A program made the translations under genes and the position numbers. DNA of 64,000 nucleotides. It comes from Anoplolepis gracilipes (Eukaryota; Arthropoda; Insecta; Hymenoptera; Formicidae). The stretch covers positions 12,405,501 to 12,469,500 of the forward strand of contig NC_132971.1 in assembly GCF_047496725.1 (NCBI RefSeq). The letters are read 5' to 3'. Positions within the stretch are counted from its first letter, which is position 1; every line of letters starts with the position of its first letter. The notes under the pieces were generated by a model. It saw nothing but the letters and a program-made list of their open reading frames with translations. It was not told the origin of the DNA and made no database searches. This document shows, one piece after another, positions 47,111-59,589 of the stretch.

Positions 47111-48300
47111 TCACGTGAAACTGCAGCCCGCAAATGGCTTGAACTTTACAAGACGCTTTCGAATGTCTCTATGATGGGAGCCACGATGGATTCCTTATAA
47201 AAACCATTGCGTGCAGGAATGTTGTTTCAAGAAGTATTTCTCAACAATATCGAACGGCCAGGTTCTTTTGTCAGTTGCCAAAAGAGATTATTCACCAATA
47301 ATTTATATGTATATTATGTTTTAACAATAATTTACTCTGAATAATTTATTATGATAAATGTCACCTTGTTTAAGTACTTATGCGTGTTAAATATTTAACA
47401 GGAGAATAATTTTAATTGTGACAAGGGGTCGCATCTTTTTTTTTCTACAAATAAAAAATGTATGATCAGGTTTGCAGAAAAAAGTCTTGCATAATGTTAC
47501 TCGCTAGATTACCATTAAAATATTAATTTGGCGTTCCACCGAAATTTTTATCAAAATCTCAAATAAATGCTTTTATAAAAAAATAGTCGTTACAATATGT
47601 AATAATCGTATTATTTTTAGAACAACAATTATGCGATGTTAAAAATTAAGGAAAATTGGATCTCTGTGCCAGATTTTTACGATATTTGAAAGTAATAACA
47701 ATTGCATGTACAATTTCATTCTTTTTTCGTGCACGAAGTTTTTGCAGATCTCTTGTAAAGAAACTACAATTTCCATTTATACTGCTTATTGCTTATTGAT
47801 CGCGTACCTTCACCAATTCTCGACAAAATCATTGTGATTTTGCGTGTCCGGCTTGCGTTACCAAACCTCATATATCGTTATCGCCGATAACAGTTGTCCG
47901 CCTCTATCGTCGATCTCTATCACGTGCTATCCTTACTTCAATATGATTCGAATCAAATGTTCATTGCGATACGTTTTACAAGATTTATGATCGCCCAATT
48001 TTCTACATCGTCGAAATCGTCGAGCAAACGTCAGTTCACACGTGCAAAATGATGATCCATTTCTCTTTCTTATTTTATTACAATTATAACAAATAATTAA
48101 AAATAAATTAATTATTATAATAAATTTAATACTAATAATATTTAAATACCTTAACAAAAAAAAAAGAGATAAAATTTGAAAATATTTAACAATTATTATA
48201 TATTAGGTAAAATTGTCAAAATTTTTTTCACTAAATATACATTTTATATAATATATAAACATACATTTATGTAATCCTTTAATAATGAAATGACTTGTTT
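47111..48300. other. Unassigned, mostly AT-rich DNA
   Basis: 47111-47260 continues the GC-richer segment. 47860-48010 is a small CpG-bearing patch. No gene supported. Confidence 0.4.
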
Positions 48301-49040
48301 TACAGCATCGCCACTGTATTATTAATCAGCCGCCGCATTCGTGTGCACACCGTTCATCAATAAATAAACGAGCATTCGCGGTGAGAAGGGAGAATCTAAA
48401 AACGGAACCCCAGTTTTAACTTCTCGTAAAGTTTGTCGTGCGCATGATGAGAGCAAGTGCCACATTTGCAGACAAAGAAAGTGGCGGTCGATTAATCTTA
48501 GCTTGTTCTCTTCCAGTCATGAAAGACCTTAATAACGGAGGTGCGCTCTGTTGGCTGCGAGAGGTCGGCGTAAGAATAACGTTCGTTGCTTTCGGAGTTG
48601 GCATGTCCATTACGTAGGTAATGGTAGCGGTCTCTGCCAGCGTGTTCGCGTCCCCGTTGACATTGGTGTTGGTTGAGCAATTCGTTTCGGAGTTTCTCTT
48701 CACCCGCGACTTAATGCGATTCCCGTGGAGACTTTAGATCAGAAAGACTCTAGTCCGATTCGCGTTAAAATTATTGCGCGTCGCGCGAACAAACGCGACC
48801 GTTAAAAAATTGTCCGTGTTCCCATTTACATTACACCGAGATTTTCTTTTTTACATTTTTTTCTCCGGTATTATTAATCCGACGAAAAATGTAGATTAAA
48901 AACCGCGCGCTGTGAATTATAAAGCTCATGTGGGACGGTAGACGTGGAATATCTGAGCATGAGCTGATGATATTTTATGATCTGGCGTCACCATAAATTA
49001 TGCTAATGATAAAACGACGGTATATAATGATATTAAAGGC
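48301..49040. promoter_or_regulatory. CpG-rich island, possible enhancer (copy A)
   Basis: Unique-looking GC-rich DNA carrying TTAATAACGGAGG (48529-48541), GGTCGGCGTAAGAATAACG and GTCCATTACGTAGGTAATGG (48605-48624). The same three words, in order, occur in the island at 50207-50380. TAAT cores are frequent, as in homeodomain-bound enhancers. A minus frame at 48416-48703 is Thr/Ser/Asn-rich with no domain. A regulatory role is inference only. Confidence 0.25.
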
Positions 49041-50129
49041 GCCGTTACGGTATGTATATACATATTCTGTCAGAGAGGCGGAACTGATTGTCAGTAACAA
49101 GGTCATGTTTCTTCTCTAACTGGCGGTTGTTCTTGGGAGAAAAACACCTGGCGATGATAAAAAATGCTGCAAAATACGTAAGTGATATATACGAGATAAT
49201 ATGTACCTCGAAATGAAAAAAATTATCGTTTATTTCATGAAGCGGACGCATTTGTAGTTATTACTCTCGAGACCATGTTCATAACGGGATAATAAAGTGA
49301 GCGGGAAAAAGGCACCCATAAAACGGCATGATATGCATCTCATATACCTCATTAACGTTGATAACGTTCGCTGTCACGCGAAATGATGAAGACTTAGTAA
49401 GGCCGAAGGCAGGGGATGTACAAGGGGTGCCATATTGGAGTTGAAATTTACTGCCGCATCGAAAACGTTATATGCATCGATAGAGATGAGGTATTCAGTA
49501 TTCGACGATAATAGCCAGTAGCTGTTCCCTTATGGCCCTGATAGCTCGTGTCATGAGTAAATGATACAGATGATGCAGGCTATCTTTCTTCCTCCCTCCT
49601 GTCATATATGCACAAATTTTACTAAACGCAAATTAATTAATTATTATCAACCGAGTTATTGAAGTGACCTATACTTTACCCGATTAAAAAAAAAACCTTC
49701 TTCATTTAGAAAAAATGCAAAAAAAAAGGAAATCAAAGTAAAAGATGATACATTTGTCACGTCAGTTTGTACAACTCGAGTATACGTTACAAGATTATAA
49801 AAAGACACGTAATATAGTTTTTTACAGGTTCAGGTTAAAAGCATATATCGTGTGAACTTCTCGTCTTTTCATCCGTCTGCGAACTAAAAAACTGCGCGAG
49901 CATTCCTTCCTCACTTGCTTGTATGAGTTCTCTCGAGTTACTCGCGAAGACGAACGGTCGAAAAACCACGGATGAGGCAAAAAGTTTGAGAAAATTCTGC
50001 GAAAAAGACGAGATATCGCGAAAAGACTCGCCGGTTATGAGAAACATTAGAGTCTCGTGTAATTCGCATGTGATAAATAGTATTAGAAAGTTGTATATAT
50101 GTACATATCGGCGAAGCGCCACCGGCCGG
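49041..50129. other. Unassigned DNA
   Basis: A mixture of CpG-bearing patches (49060-49180, 49300-49560, 49840-50060) and AT-rich DNA. Overlapping frames near 49835-50231 on both strands show no recognised features. Confidence 0.35.
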
Positions 50130-50430
50130 GGGCGACGTCGCCGTCATTGCTTGTATCCATCGATCTCGGTTAATTATGCAAGCTATGGTCGCGACCTTTA
50201 ATGGCTTTAATAACGGAGGCACACGCTGCACGCGGGATGCAAAAGGCCGGCATAAATCGCAAGAATAGTCTCCCCTCTCTCCGAACCTCCCCTTCTCTCG
50301 TTCCCTCCGTCGTGCTCTCTCCCTGCTCTGCGCTGGTTACAGTGACATTTCCATTACGTAATAACGGCCAGGTAACGGCGGCGCAATTTTATTGTGACTC
50401 AAATTAATGAGAATGCAGGCGCCTTAATTA
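50130..50430. promoter_or_regulatory. CpG-rich island with TAAT sites, possible enhancer (copy B)
   Basis: Contains TTAATTATGCA, TTTAATGGC, TTTAATAACGGAGG (50206-50219), GGCCGGCATAAATCGCAAGAA, a pyrimidine-rich insert (50268-50330), TTTCCATTACGTAATAACGG (50348-50367) and AATTAATGAG. The clustered TAAT cores and the related island at 48.5 kb suggest a duplicated or similarly built enhancer. No protein support. Confidence 0.25.
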
Positions 50431-51780
50431 TTAAAAGTAATGATACTGCAGTCGCGGCAGCGACGCGTGATAGTCAATAAATCGTCCGCAATCTTGGTCT
50501 CTCGTATGACCCAGACCAAAGAACACTTGGCTGGATTTTCCTATAAAAGTTCGCGTAAACCTCAAGAAATTCGATCGTGAATCGAGATGGAGTTAACGAG
50601 ATCTAATTTTGAATCAAACGTAATAATTACTCAATGCATATCATAAAATAATATAGTTTTATAGTTGTTTTATTAATATAATATATATGTAGTTCATTAA
50701 GACTAATTTTTAGACAGAAAAGTGTATAATTACCTTGAATTGCTCCCTGTTAATAAATTACAGCAACAAAGATATTGATGTTACATGTGTAGATTATTTC
50801 TTAATATTTTCGTTTTATTTATAGAATCCTTCTAGAGACCATATTGATAAAAACAATTTACTAGGTCGATTTGACCCTCTATTAATAGGATCTGCTTAAC
50901 CGAAGGTTAAAATACACGACAATATTTTGCAGCATCCACTTTAATTGCGTTCTCTTTTTTTATCTGTAACATCTGTTTTGTTTAAAAATTTTGGAGTTTG
51001 CATACTTTAGAGATTAATCTTCCAGCGATTAATATTTATGTCAATGGTAAAAAAAGTTTCGCTTGATTTAGTCATCTTGAATCATACGATATTTTCATCG
51101 TTAATATCATAGTTAACCTTACTACATATTAAGTAAGTCCTGTGCCTATAGTTAGTGTCACTTAACACTAAAAATATCTACGGCCGTGTACGTCTGAGCG
51201 CACATAATCAATAATTACGTACGTTTTATATTTACGTTGGCATTATACACCGCGGCGTAGAAATCTTACCCGTCTCCGATGCTTGAATATTATCGGGATA
51301 AAATTTTTTAAAATTCTTAGTTTAAAGATTCTCCGCGATTGGAATATGCTCCGAGTTAAATTTCAACAACAAAATATGGACACAATTACATCAAGTTAAT
51401 TGTATCGATTATATCTTGTGAATTTGTTTTTTGTATGTAATTTATATTAAATACAGAATAAGCATTTTTTTATATTTCCAAATACGCATTTATATTTCGA
51501 AAGATTAAAAGAATAAAATTATAGCGCGTAATCTCTGTGATACTGTAATTGCTTTTAATATAAAATTTACAAAGCACACAATTATGCTGTTGATTCCCTA
51601 AAACTTAAAAATAGATTTGAAATTTTGTTCATCCTTAAGAGCTCCTAATTTTGTTTCAAGGAAAGCTAAAGAATTTACAAAGTCTTTTCAGCACGAATAA
51701 ATATAATTAGACGGAAAAGTATGAAGCTTTTAAAGAACATAGTTTGAAAAATCTAGCGCGTTAAAGTAATTTATCACTCG
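50431..51780. other. Mostly AT-rich DNA
   Basis: No gene. Short CpG-bearing patches at 50440-50600 and 51170-51300. Confidence 0.4.
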
Positions 51781-51959
51781 TAAGAGAGACGAGTCGCCTC
51801 TGAATCATTTTTATGCAAGCATAAGAGCTATATATATCTTGTATTCTCGCGCTCTAGCTCAATGGCTTGTTGTCTGAGTTCCCAAGAGCATCGCGTGTCC
51901 TGCAGATAAGCCCGCAGTGAATCTGTAATAAAGTGATGGGTTCCGCCAAAGTGCTGAGA

Positions 51960-52001
<42 letters not shown>

Positions 52002-52474
52002 CGTTGTCTGTACAAGGTATACCTCTACCTCTACCAAGTATCATTGTCGTCGGACGCGCGTTTATCTAAGATCTTAGTTAATCGCCAACATTCGTAATCG
52101 CGAGTGCCTACATCGCAACAGGACGAAAAGGGCAACGAGTGGTAATAAAGACGGCGGGGAACGACGTCTTTGTCGTCGACATCGAGGTCCGCTTGTATCT
52201 TCGATCTCGGTTATTCGCGAGTCGAGTGTTACAGCCTCATTGTTTACATTCATAACTGAGAGCATCACGCTCGCGGCGAAAGGCACAGCGAACAGTGTCG
52301 AAGACAATGAAACCGACGTCTTTATCGCGATCGTCGCTGATTGTGAACTCCCTGTAGAAGCCGGGCACGTCGTCGAACGATGGTTTCGTTTATTCTTAAA
52401 AAATTATTTAATTTTTGCTACGTCGGACTTTTAATGAAAAGCATCGAGATATTGTGTATAAATCGAATATTCGA
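51781..52474. other. CpG-rich island around a CGT microsatellite
   Basis: Frames through the array (51828-52044, minus) encode runs of Thr or Asp and are repeat artefacts. Frames at 52074-52307 (-) and 52240-52434 (+) have no recognised features. Confidence 0.35.
51958..52000. repeat. (CGT)n trinucleotide repeat
   Basis: About 14 CGT/GTC units without interruption, ending GTCGACG. Confidence 0.9.
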
Positions 52475-53259
52475 ATTATATATGTTGTAGTCAGATTACA
52501 AAATCATTTTATAAAACCTCTAGGCATTTTATAAAATGTGACCACAATCTCAAATTATGGTTAAAAATGTTTTACAATCTAAGAATTTAAAAAAAAAACA
52601 CTAACAAACAACTTGTCACATTGTTAAATGATTCGTTTCAGATACTGATTAATTTATTTCAAAACTGGCGTCTTACTAACGTTTCGTGCAATGTTTACAT
52701 TGAGGCTGTGCTATTTATTTATAATTACGTTTGTATCATATAGAGGGATTATTTAAAAAAAAAAAAATAAAGAGTTAGAATAAAAAATACTTTATAAAAA
52801 TGAATGAGATTCCAAAAGGCAGTGCAATTGAAAAACACCTTTTATACAAAAGGAGAGTTAAAGAATTTTATTCTGGCTACTTTATTATTTTAGAGAATTT
52901 TATTCATGTTTACTTTTTATAAAACCTTAATCGTAATAAATGTGTTCAAACCTGAAAAGCTTCTTTCATTTAGAAATACACATAATTACCCATTAATTTT
53001 CTATAAACAAGTAACAGATCTATAAAGACAGTTCATAAAACGATTGAAATAAATCAGCCAGAATCTAAAATGAGATGTACATACAAATCGTTATATATAA
53101 TAATATGGCAGGTCACTTGTTAGCGTTTTATAAAAAGACTTAAATTCTTAGGCAAATTGTATTTAATTTTTAACCATGATTTGAAAATGTGGACACTTTA
53201 TAAAATGCCTAGATGTTTTATAAAAAGACGGATTTGTAATCTAGCTACGACATATATAA
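52475..53259. mobile_element. Family B palindromic element, complete copy (about 785 bp)
   Basis: Termini are TTATATATGTTGTAGTCAGA and its near complement (CTAGCTACGACATATATAA at 53241-53259). The arms, each about 250 bp, are imperfect inverted repeats. Both carry, in complementary form, ATTTTATAAAATGT, the CTAACAAACAACTTGTCACA block and the TTCTGGCTGATTTATTT block, so the element could fold into one long hairpin. The centre is AT-rich with no open frame. This is a fold-back or long-TIR MITE; superfamily unknown. Other copies: 865-1131 and 16640-17345. Confidence 0.7.
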
Positions 53260-54050
53260 CATACTCGTATAACACTGTTTGAATATTCTTCTCAATCTCA
53301 TCTAAAATGTGCAAAAATAATTAATTATTTATAAATTAGAACATGCTATTTTCAGTTTCAATTGTTTTGAGATAATCTCAACGACACAAATATTGTATCG
53401 GTGAGATTATCTCTACAACTGCGTATTAACGTCAATAATGTCAATGATCAAAATAAAATATCCCTATGAGAATTAGCTGATAGTAAAGAGACTTTCGAAC
53501 GTGTTTTTAATAAAAGGCAGTTTTATACATATGATTTGACGTACATATTCAAATGTACAGTAATCAAAAATATGTATATTATTCATGAATTAATAATTAA
53601 TGCAATACACAAACGCTTTATTAATAATTTTAACAACAATGTGCAAAGCATTAATAATTTTATACATTGAAATATTAATAACAATTGTACTATTTTCTCT
53701 CTCTTTCTCCCTCTCCCCCTCCCCCTCTCTCTCTCTCTCTCTCTCTCTCTATTTATCCATCTATCTTTGTCTCTCATCAAAAATTAATCATATTTAAATT
53801 GAAACATCGTGTGAGTGCTATTCAATTATTGTACAATAAATTGATGTTCAGTATTTTAAATTCATATGTATGTTTGTTTACAATATTTCCATCACAAAAT
53901 TTATAAATCTTGAATATATTTGTTGTTAATATTGTGCATAAAAAGACAATATAAGATCTATTTTAAAAAAATATATTTACTCTCATAAACTTTTTTAAAC
54001 TCTAGTAATTATATAGATGTCATTAAACATAAGATCTCTATTAATTTGAG
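53260..54050. other. AT-rich DNA with a CT microsatellite
   Basis: (CT)n with CCCCCT interruptions at about 53697-53750. Frames across it (53583-53906, both strands) are repeat translations. No gene. Confidence 0.5.
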
Positions 54051-54395
54051 TTATTTAAACCAGCAGAGAATACGAGTCAAGTGAATGAACTGAAAAAAGC
54101 GGAGGCAAAAGGAGAGAGAAATGACAAGCATCGTCCTATACATAAATAATACACGCGTTAACGAAGAGGCTGATGGAGCAACTTGCGCTTTTGTGATTGT
54201 ACTTGCGCAACAATTTCCGCAGTAGCTCTTGAGCCGTTTGCTAAGGTTAGGACATTTAATGAGTCTGTATATCTTACTCTCGTCCTTATCTTCGTCCCCG
54301 TTTTTCGACATCTTCCGCCACATTGCTCCTGACATCCGCGACCTTAATAATTCATTGCTCGCGTGTTTGTATGCGTTACGGATACGTGGATACAT
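54051..54395 (-). other. Open minus frame, 114 codons, unproven
   Basis: Starts MYPRIRNAYKHASNELLRSR, with a charged middle (KNGDEDKDESKIYRLIKCPN) and a Cys-containing SYCGNCCAS piece, then a hydrophobic tail as the DNA becomes AT-rich. No domain is recognised. Splice signals are not convincing. The first half has exon-like composition; the tail looks like chance. Confidence 0.15.
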
Positions 54396-55380
54396 TTGAG
54401 TATTTCCGGGTATCTATTAGCATTTAATGAAAATATTAAGTTGTACGCGAAATGCATTTATTTTGTTGTTGTTGTATGACTAATTGTGAAACGAATTTAA
54501 TTACATTGAATAATAATTACATTGAACGTTGAAATTTGTGGATGCAAAGATATATCAGTAATATTATGATATAATGTAATTTTATGTACATATTCAGTAT
54601 TGTATATTTCTGTTATAATATGTATATCTTTACAAATTAAAGATAATAATTCAATAATAATATAATTCAACGAATTTATTCGAAATAATAAATTCAACGT
54701 GTATTACATATATTTCTGGCAAATTTCTTTAGAATAGAAGACTAATTTATGCACTGCACGCAATAATATAATATTTGTATACAAATGTCACAAGGCAGTA
54801 AGGTTCAAAATTAGACTTAAAGACTTTTTTTCAATGTAGACCTCGAGAGGGATTGCAAGCTGATATCAAACGTCAAACGACTCCGACCAATCAGCTGAGG
54901 TAAATTGCGTCCGGGAAATTGCTAGGCTCACATTTACGCGATAATGACTGCCATCAAACGATAAAACCTTTATGCCGTGCAACCAATATTGTTTTCGTTA
55001 GACGAAGCCTTCGTGTCGTAAGGACATTAGTAGACAGAGAGCAGAAAGTTCTCTCCAGGTAGTCCCAATGAAGAAATACATCTCTTTCGGCATCGCCGGC
55101 TATTAAGAACGAACACACAATGAAGCTAAAGAAACGCTGATAGCGATTTAAGCGTCATCGTATGCCGTTGCGTTTAATGGGAACGCCTTGTTTCTCTCGC
55201 GCTTTACGTCCGCTCGTCGCTTACCTAAATACCGGAAGTGGTTGTCTCGGGAGAGTCGACATGCTCTTCTCAACCTCATACAGAGAAACAAGAAGCACAA
55301 AGAAACACAGGGTTGAAAGGAAGATTACACGCGCGGTTTCGCTCTCGGCTAAAAAGAAGCATACGGAAAAAATATAGATA
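54396..55380. other. AT-rich DNA followed by a CpG-bearing island
   Basis: 54396-54840 is AT-rich. 54840-55350 is GC-richer with a + frame (55162-55377) lacking recognised features. Confidence 0.4.
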
Positions 55381-56460
55381 AATTAAACACAAGACACAAG
55401 AGGTCCATTAATCAGGGTCAAATTATTTTCTTATTTTAAAAAGTAAAAATCTTAAAATGCCCGCATAAAAAATAGTACATCTATCTTTTTAATCTGTAAA
55501 AAATACATATATGAAAATCAACGTTTATTTTAGAAATTTTACTTGATGTGTATATATGTGTGTGAAAAAGAAAATTCTCTATTTTGGTTTTTCCAAATTA
55601 TCTAAAAAATTTAATTGAATTTAATTTAATAAAATTTAAATTAAGTATAATTACAATAGTAATGTTTGTCGAAATTATATGTACTGGTAACCAACAAATT
55701 ACCTACACTGTATTATTAATTTACAAGGTAATTAGGAAAAATATAGATTGTTAATTGATAAAAATTTTTTTTTAATAATTAATAATTTACTTTTAAAGCA
55801 AATATTAATAACGTGCTAGCTTAATTATAAAATTGTAACAGTAATTTGTTGCACGATATAAGAGAAATAATGTTAACAATCCTTTTCCTCTTTTTTTTTC
55901 TTTGTAAATACTTTTTCCAGATGTCAGAAATTCACTTAACTTTTAGGAATTGTATCTCTTTATAGCTGCCTCGAACACTCGCAATGTCATTTTCCCTGCA
56001 ACATTTCAGAAAAAAACCTGGCAAAAACCTTAACTTATTCGATTAAACCTGTTTCCACCTACACTCGCAATAAAGTTCAATGCCCGTAAATGACGAGCTT
56101 CAATGGTGAATCGTCTCTTCTGTTCATAGGGCAAAGTTAACTCACATACAATGAAATAAAGCATATATCATTAGCTGAGAAAATAAGATCAAAATATTAC
56201 ATAAAGTTTAAACAACAGAATCTATTTTTAAATAGATAGATAAACTCTGAGAAAGAATATTCATAAAGTAAGCAGCAATGATATTTATACGATTAATAAA
56301 AGCAAATATTAACCATAAACTCTGCTATTAATATTGATTAATATATGTAATGCCAATTATGTCATATTATAATTACCTTTTTGTTGATAATTAAAATTAA
56401 ATTAATTTTGACCTTTCTTTAAATTTTTCACACAATAATTTTATCTACCCTATTTTACGG
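55381..56460. other. AT-rich intronic DNA
   Basis: No gene or recognised repeat. Confidence 0.45.
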
Positions 56461-57200
56461 CGTGTTTGCACGACCTAAACTGAAGGTCCCATAAGCACGA
56501 GTCGAACACATGCACAATCGACGGGTTAAAGCGGCCACGTATTCCCTATCGTCGTCATAACCCACATAGAGGGCGTCACACCGGGAGGGTGGAAGAGGGA
56601 CCAGGGGGCACCCAATGACGTCAGATTCGCGCGCACAAGCTTACACAAATACGTCGATAACCCACCCCGGATGCCGGATGCTGCGCTCTCTGTTTTCCCA
56701 TCGACTCTAGTGTGTTGTGCGACGTGCGTTTCTGCAAAACGTCATCTCCCATTTATATTCTCATTTTTAATCCGTTCACCTTTTATATCCATCTATTATA
56801 AAACCTCTACCAATATGTACGTTTATACACTTTAGAAAATCTGTCACGCACGACAGATTCAACGCACAATCTTTTCGATGTTCAAGAAATTTATACAACC
56901 TACGCGAAAAGGCAGGATTAAATTTCAAGCTGCGAAAGCGAGCTTCGAAATAGAGACGATAAAATAGAGACAAGACTAAAATAAGATACAAGGAGGCAAG
57001 CTGCGTGATAATCCGATTTTCCGATAGACCGATATTGATATAGTCTCGAAAGGTCAGAATTAATGAAACGCTAGAAGCCGAATTAACGCGAGCCGAACGA
57101 AATCGACGGAAAAGGTCAGAATTGTGCAAAACATGCGTAGGCATCGGTTATATTGACATCGCTCGCGGATTAATTGAAGCGTATTAATTCTTTTTTAGAG
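56461..57200. other. CpG-bearing island
   Basis: Unique-looking DNA, including TGACGTCA (56616-56623, an exact CRE-type palindrome) and GCGCGCACA. The minus frame at 56776-57144 has no recognised features. Possibly regulatory. Confidence 0.3.
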
Positions 57201-57692
57201 ATCCTTTAGCTCGCAGGCATGTGAATAAATATATTGCATATTAAATTGCATGGGATACTGATAACAGAATGTTTCGAAACAACACAAGTCCATAATTTCT
57301 GAAAATACAGAGATATCTAATGGATAATATTGTACTTTAAACATTTATACACATTATGCATGAAAATCGCGCAAATTTACATAAGTCTGTAGTATACATA
57401 AGTGTCGTGAGGCCATTTATATTATATATTATACTATGCATATTACACACATTACAAAACATCTAATATATCAATTGCAAATTAAAGTTAATTTTAATTC
57501 TTGGATTTACTTTGTTTTCATAATGATTTATTTTATACATATAACATAAATGATTTGTAATATTACGTGTAGAAATGTTTGCATTGTGTTATTTTAAAAT
57601 GTTTTGTCATCTAAGAAAAATGAAAAAAATAGTCGTGTTTGCCTATTGAACTGACCTAAATAAAATCATGTGGGAAATATTTATTTTTCAAA
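57201..57692. other. AT-rich DNA
   Basis: Nothing recognised. Confidence 0.45.
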
Positions 57693-58622
57693 TAGAGTTG
57701 CTACTACATTATATTAATGTCATAAATTAAACTTTATCAATTTCTTTATATTACTTTATGAATATAAATATTTAATGATAAAAATATTAAATAAATGAGC
57801 AATAAAAAATATAAGCAAAACGTTCTGAAATCATTCTATTTTGTACGTACTACAAAGTTTTATTTAAAAAAAAACAATTGATGTAACTTATGATTATTTT
57901 ATTTTAGTGGATAATAATCTAACAATGCAGCTTTATTTTGTTTTATTCTGTTTTGTATTTTTCTAAAAGTAAGTAGATTATTTTAAATTAACTTTATGTA
58001 CATATTACATTATTATAAAAGTGTTAAATCGATATTTATGAAATTGATCATTTCGTGTTTCCTAAATCATTACAAGATTTTTTTGTATCGGTATGATTTG
58101 AGAAAATTTTATATAAAAAAAAGAAAAATTTATTATTGTCTGTTACTTATCTTTAGTATTTAATGATTATTTAATAGTTATTTATTAATTATTACTTTAT
58201 ACTGAATATTTCTTTTACTTGTTATTGATAAAATATAATTTAATATGACACATGAATTAATATAAATATAAATATTTTTTACTAATTAGTTTATACGTTG
58301 AATGCTTCTTTATTTGTTCTTAATATGTATAAATACGCATTAGTAAATAATTTCTTTTCTTATTATATTTTTTTTATTATTTCCATTCGCAAATTTACTA
58401 TTTTTGAAAGAAGGTTTAACCGGGAGACTGGTTGCTTGAATCTACTTTTACACTGTCATAAAAAATTTATAACAAATCAATTTATTCTTAACAAAAAGGT
58501 TAAACACTCTAATAATAAATGTCTTAAACATCAAACTAAAATGTTCGATATTGCATACAAATTAGTGCCATAAAAATATAATGTAAAATATTTTCAATAG
58601 TACGATATAAGCAACTTACCCT
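57693..58622 (-). mobile_element. Family E element (reverse, about 930 bp)
   Basis: Left end AGAGTTGCTACTACATTA; right end TAGTACGATATAAGCAACTT, whose reverse complement begins AAGTTGCTTATATCG. The body matches 11394-12258 in the same orientation (TTTAATGATAAAAATATTAA, ACAATGCAGCTTTATTTTG, TTATTCTTAACAAAAAGG). A + frame (58298-58573) inside it is AT-rich noise. Confidence 0.65.
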
Positions 58623-59195
58623 ATAATCAGTCTTTGAATCGACAATCCTGTTCAACGTCATCGAAATTTCTCTCTTCGCTGCCTACAGTTGTAGCAATCT
58701 CGTATGCGATCGATTGGGCGCCGATGATTCGCAAGATTTTTGTGTATTGGCAAAAGCTCGACGAAACACAGGGTAGAAGAAGTTCTGCGCATGCAGAAAG
58801 AGCGAGGGAGGATGAGACGGGCGACGGCTTGCTTTACGGACAGTGACAAATGGATCCATGCCGGTCCATCATCCCCGCTCGTATCACCGTCAAATGTATC
58901 TCGCTGGCGGCGAGTTACAATCGAATGGATGTCTGTGCTTTCGCATATCGGGCACGTCCTATTTCGAATTCTTCTGCGAGTTTTTTCATGTTATCTAGCC
59001 TCTGGTATCGCGCCGATCCTCCGAACCCATTAAGCGCGTTATTTATTATCACCTACTGTAAGAAAATAATATCCTCTCTATACGAGTAGAAACGAGTATT
59101 ACGTATTAGCTGCAGATTGTCAAATAAGAGTCTGAAATTTTGACAATGACGACTGCGTTAAAAAACAATGCACTCTATATGTAAAGTATATATAT
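58623..59195. other. CpG-bearing island
   Basis: Overlapping frames at 58634-59089 on both strands show no recognised features. Unique-looking DNA between two mobile elements. Confidence 0.35.
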
Positions 59196-59589
59196 TACAC
59201 TCAAAAAAATGATCTTGCAATTTCAAAAAAAATTTTCTACGTGTAAAAAATTAACTGAAACAGATAAATGATTAGCAAATACTGTGATATTGCATTGTTT
59301 TGTAATTAATCAATTTTAATGACAGAGACAGAATTTATATCTGTACTATTAATGTAATTTAGGCAGAAAATTTTTTGGTGCCCATTTTTAAGACCTATTG
59401 TTAAGAACAATTATATTTATGATTAATATTTGGCAATGGGATCTAAATTTTCTAGAGGTATTGCTAGAATGTTGCTATAAATTCTATATGTGACAAACAA
59501 TATTCTAACAGATATAAAAAAATAGCGATAAATTTTAATTGAGACATTTAGAAATCTATCCATATTAGCAAAATATTTTTTTGAGTGTA
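59196..59589 (+). mobile_element. Family C MITE, best-preserved ends
   Basis: Starts TACACTCAAAAAAATGATCT and ends GCAAAATATTTTTTTGAGTGTA-like sequence, giving inverted ends of about 20 bp flanked by TA. It shares the body words of the copies at 24177 and 45466 and keeps a GACCTATTGTTAAGAACAAT block that the 45466 copy lacks. Non-coding. Confidence 0.8.

Noticed and set aside
51828..52044. Minus frames with poly-Thr or poly-Asp
   Set aside because: Direct translation of the CGT microsatellite.
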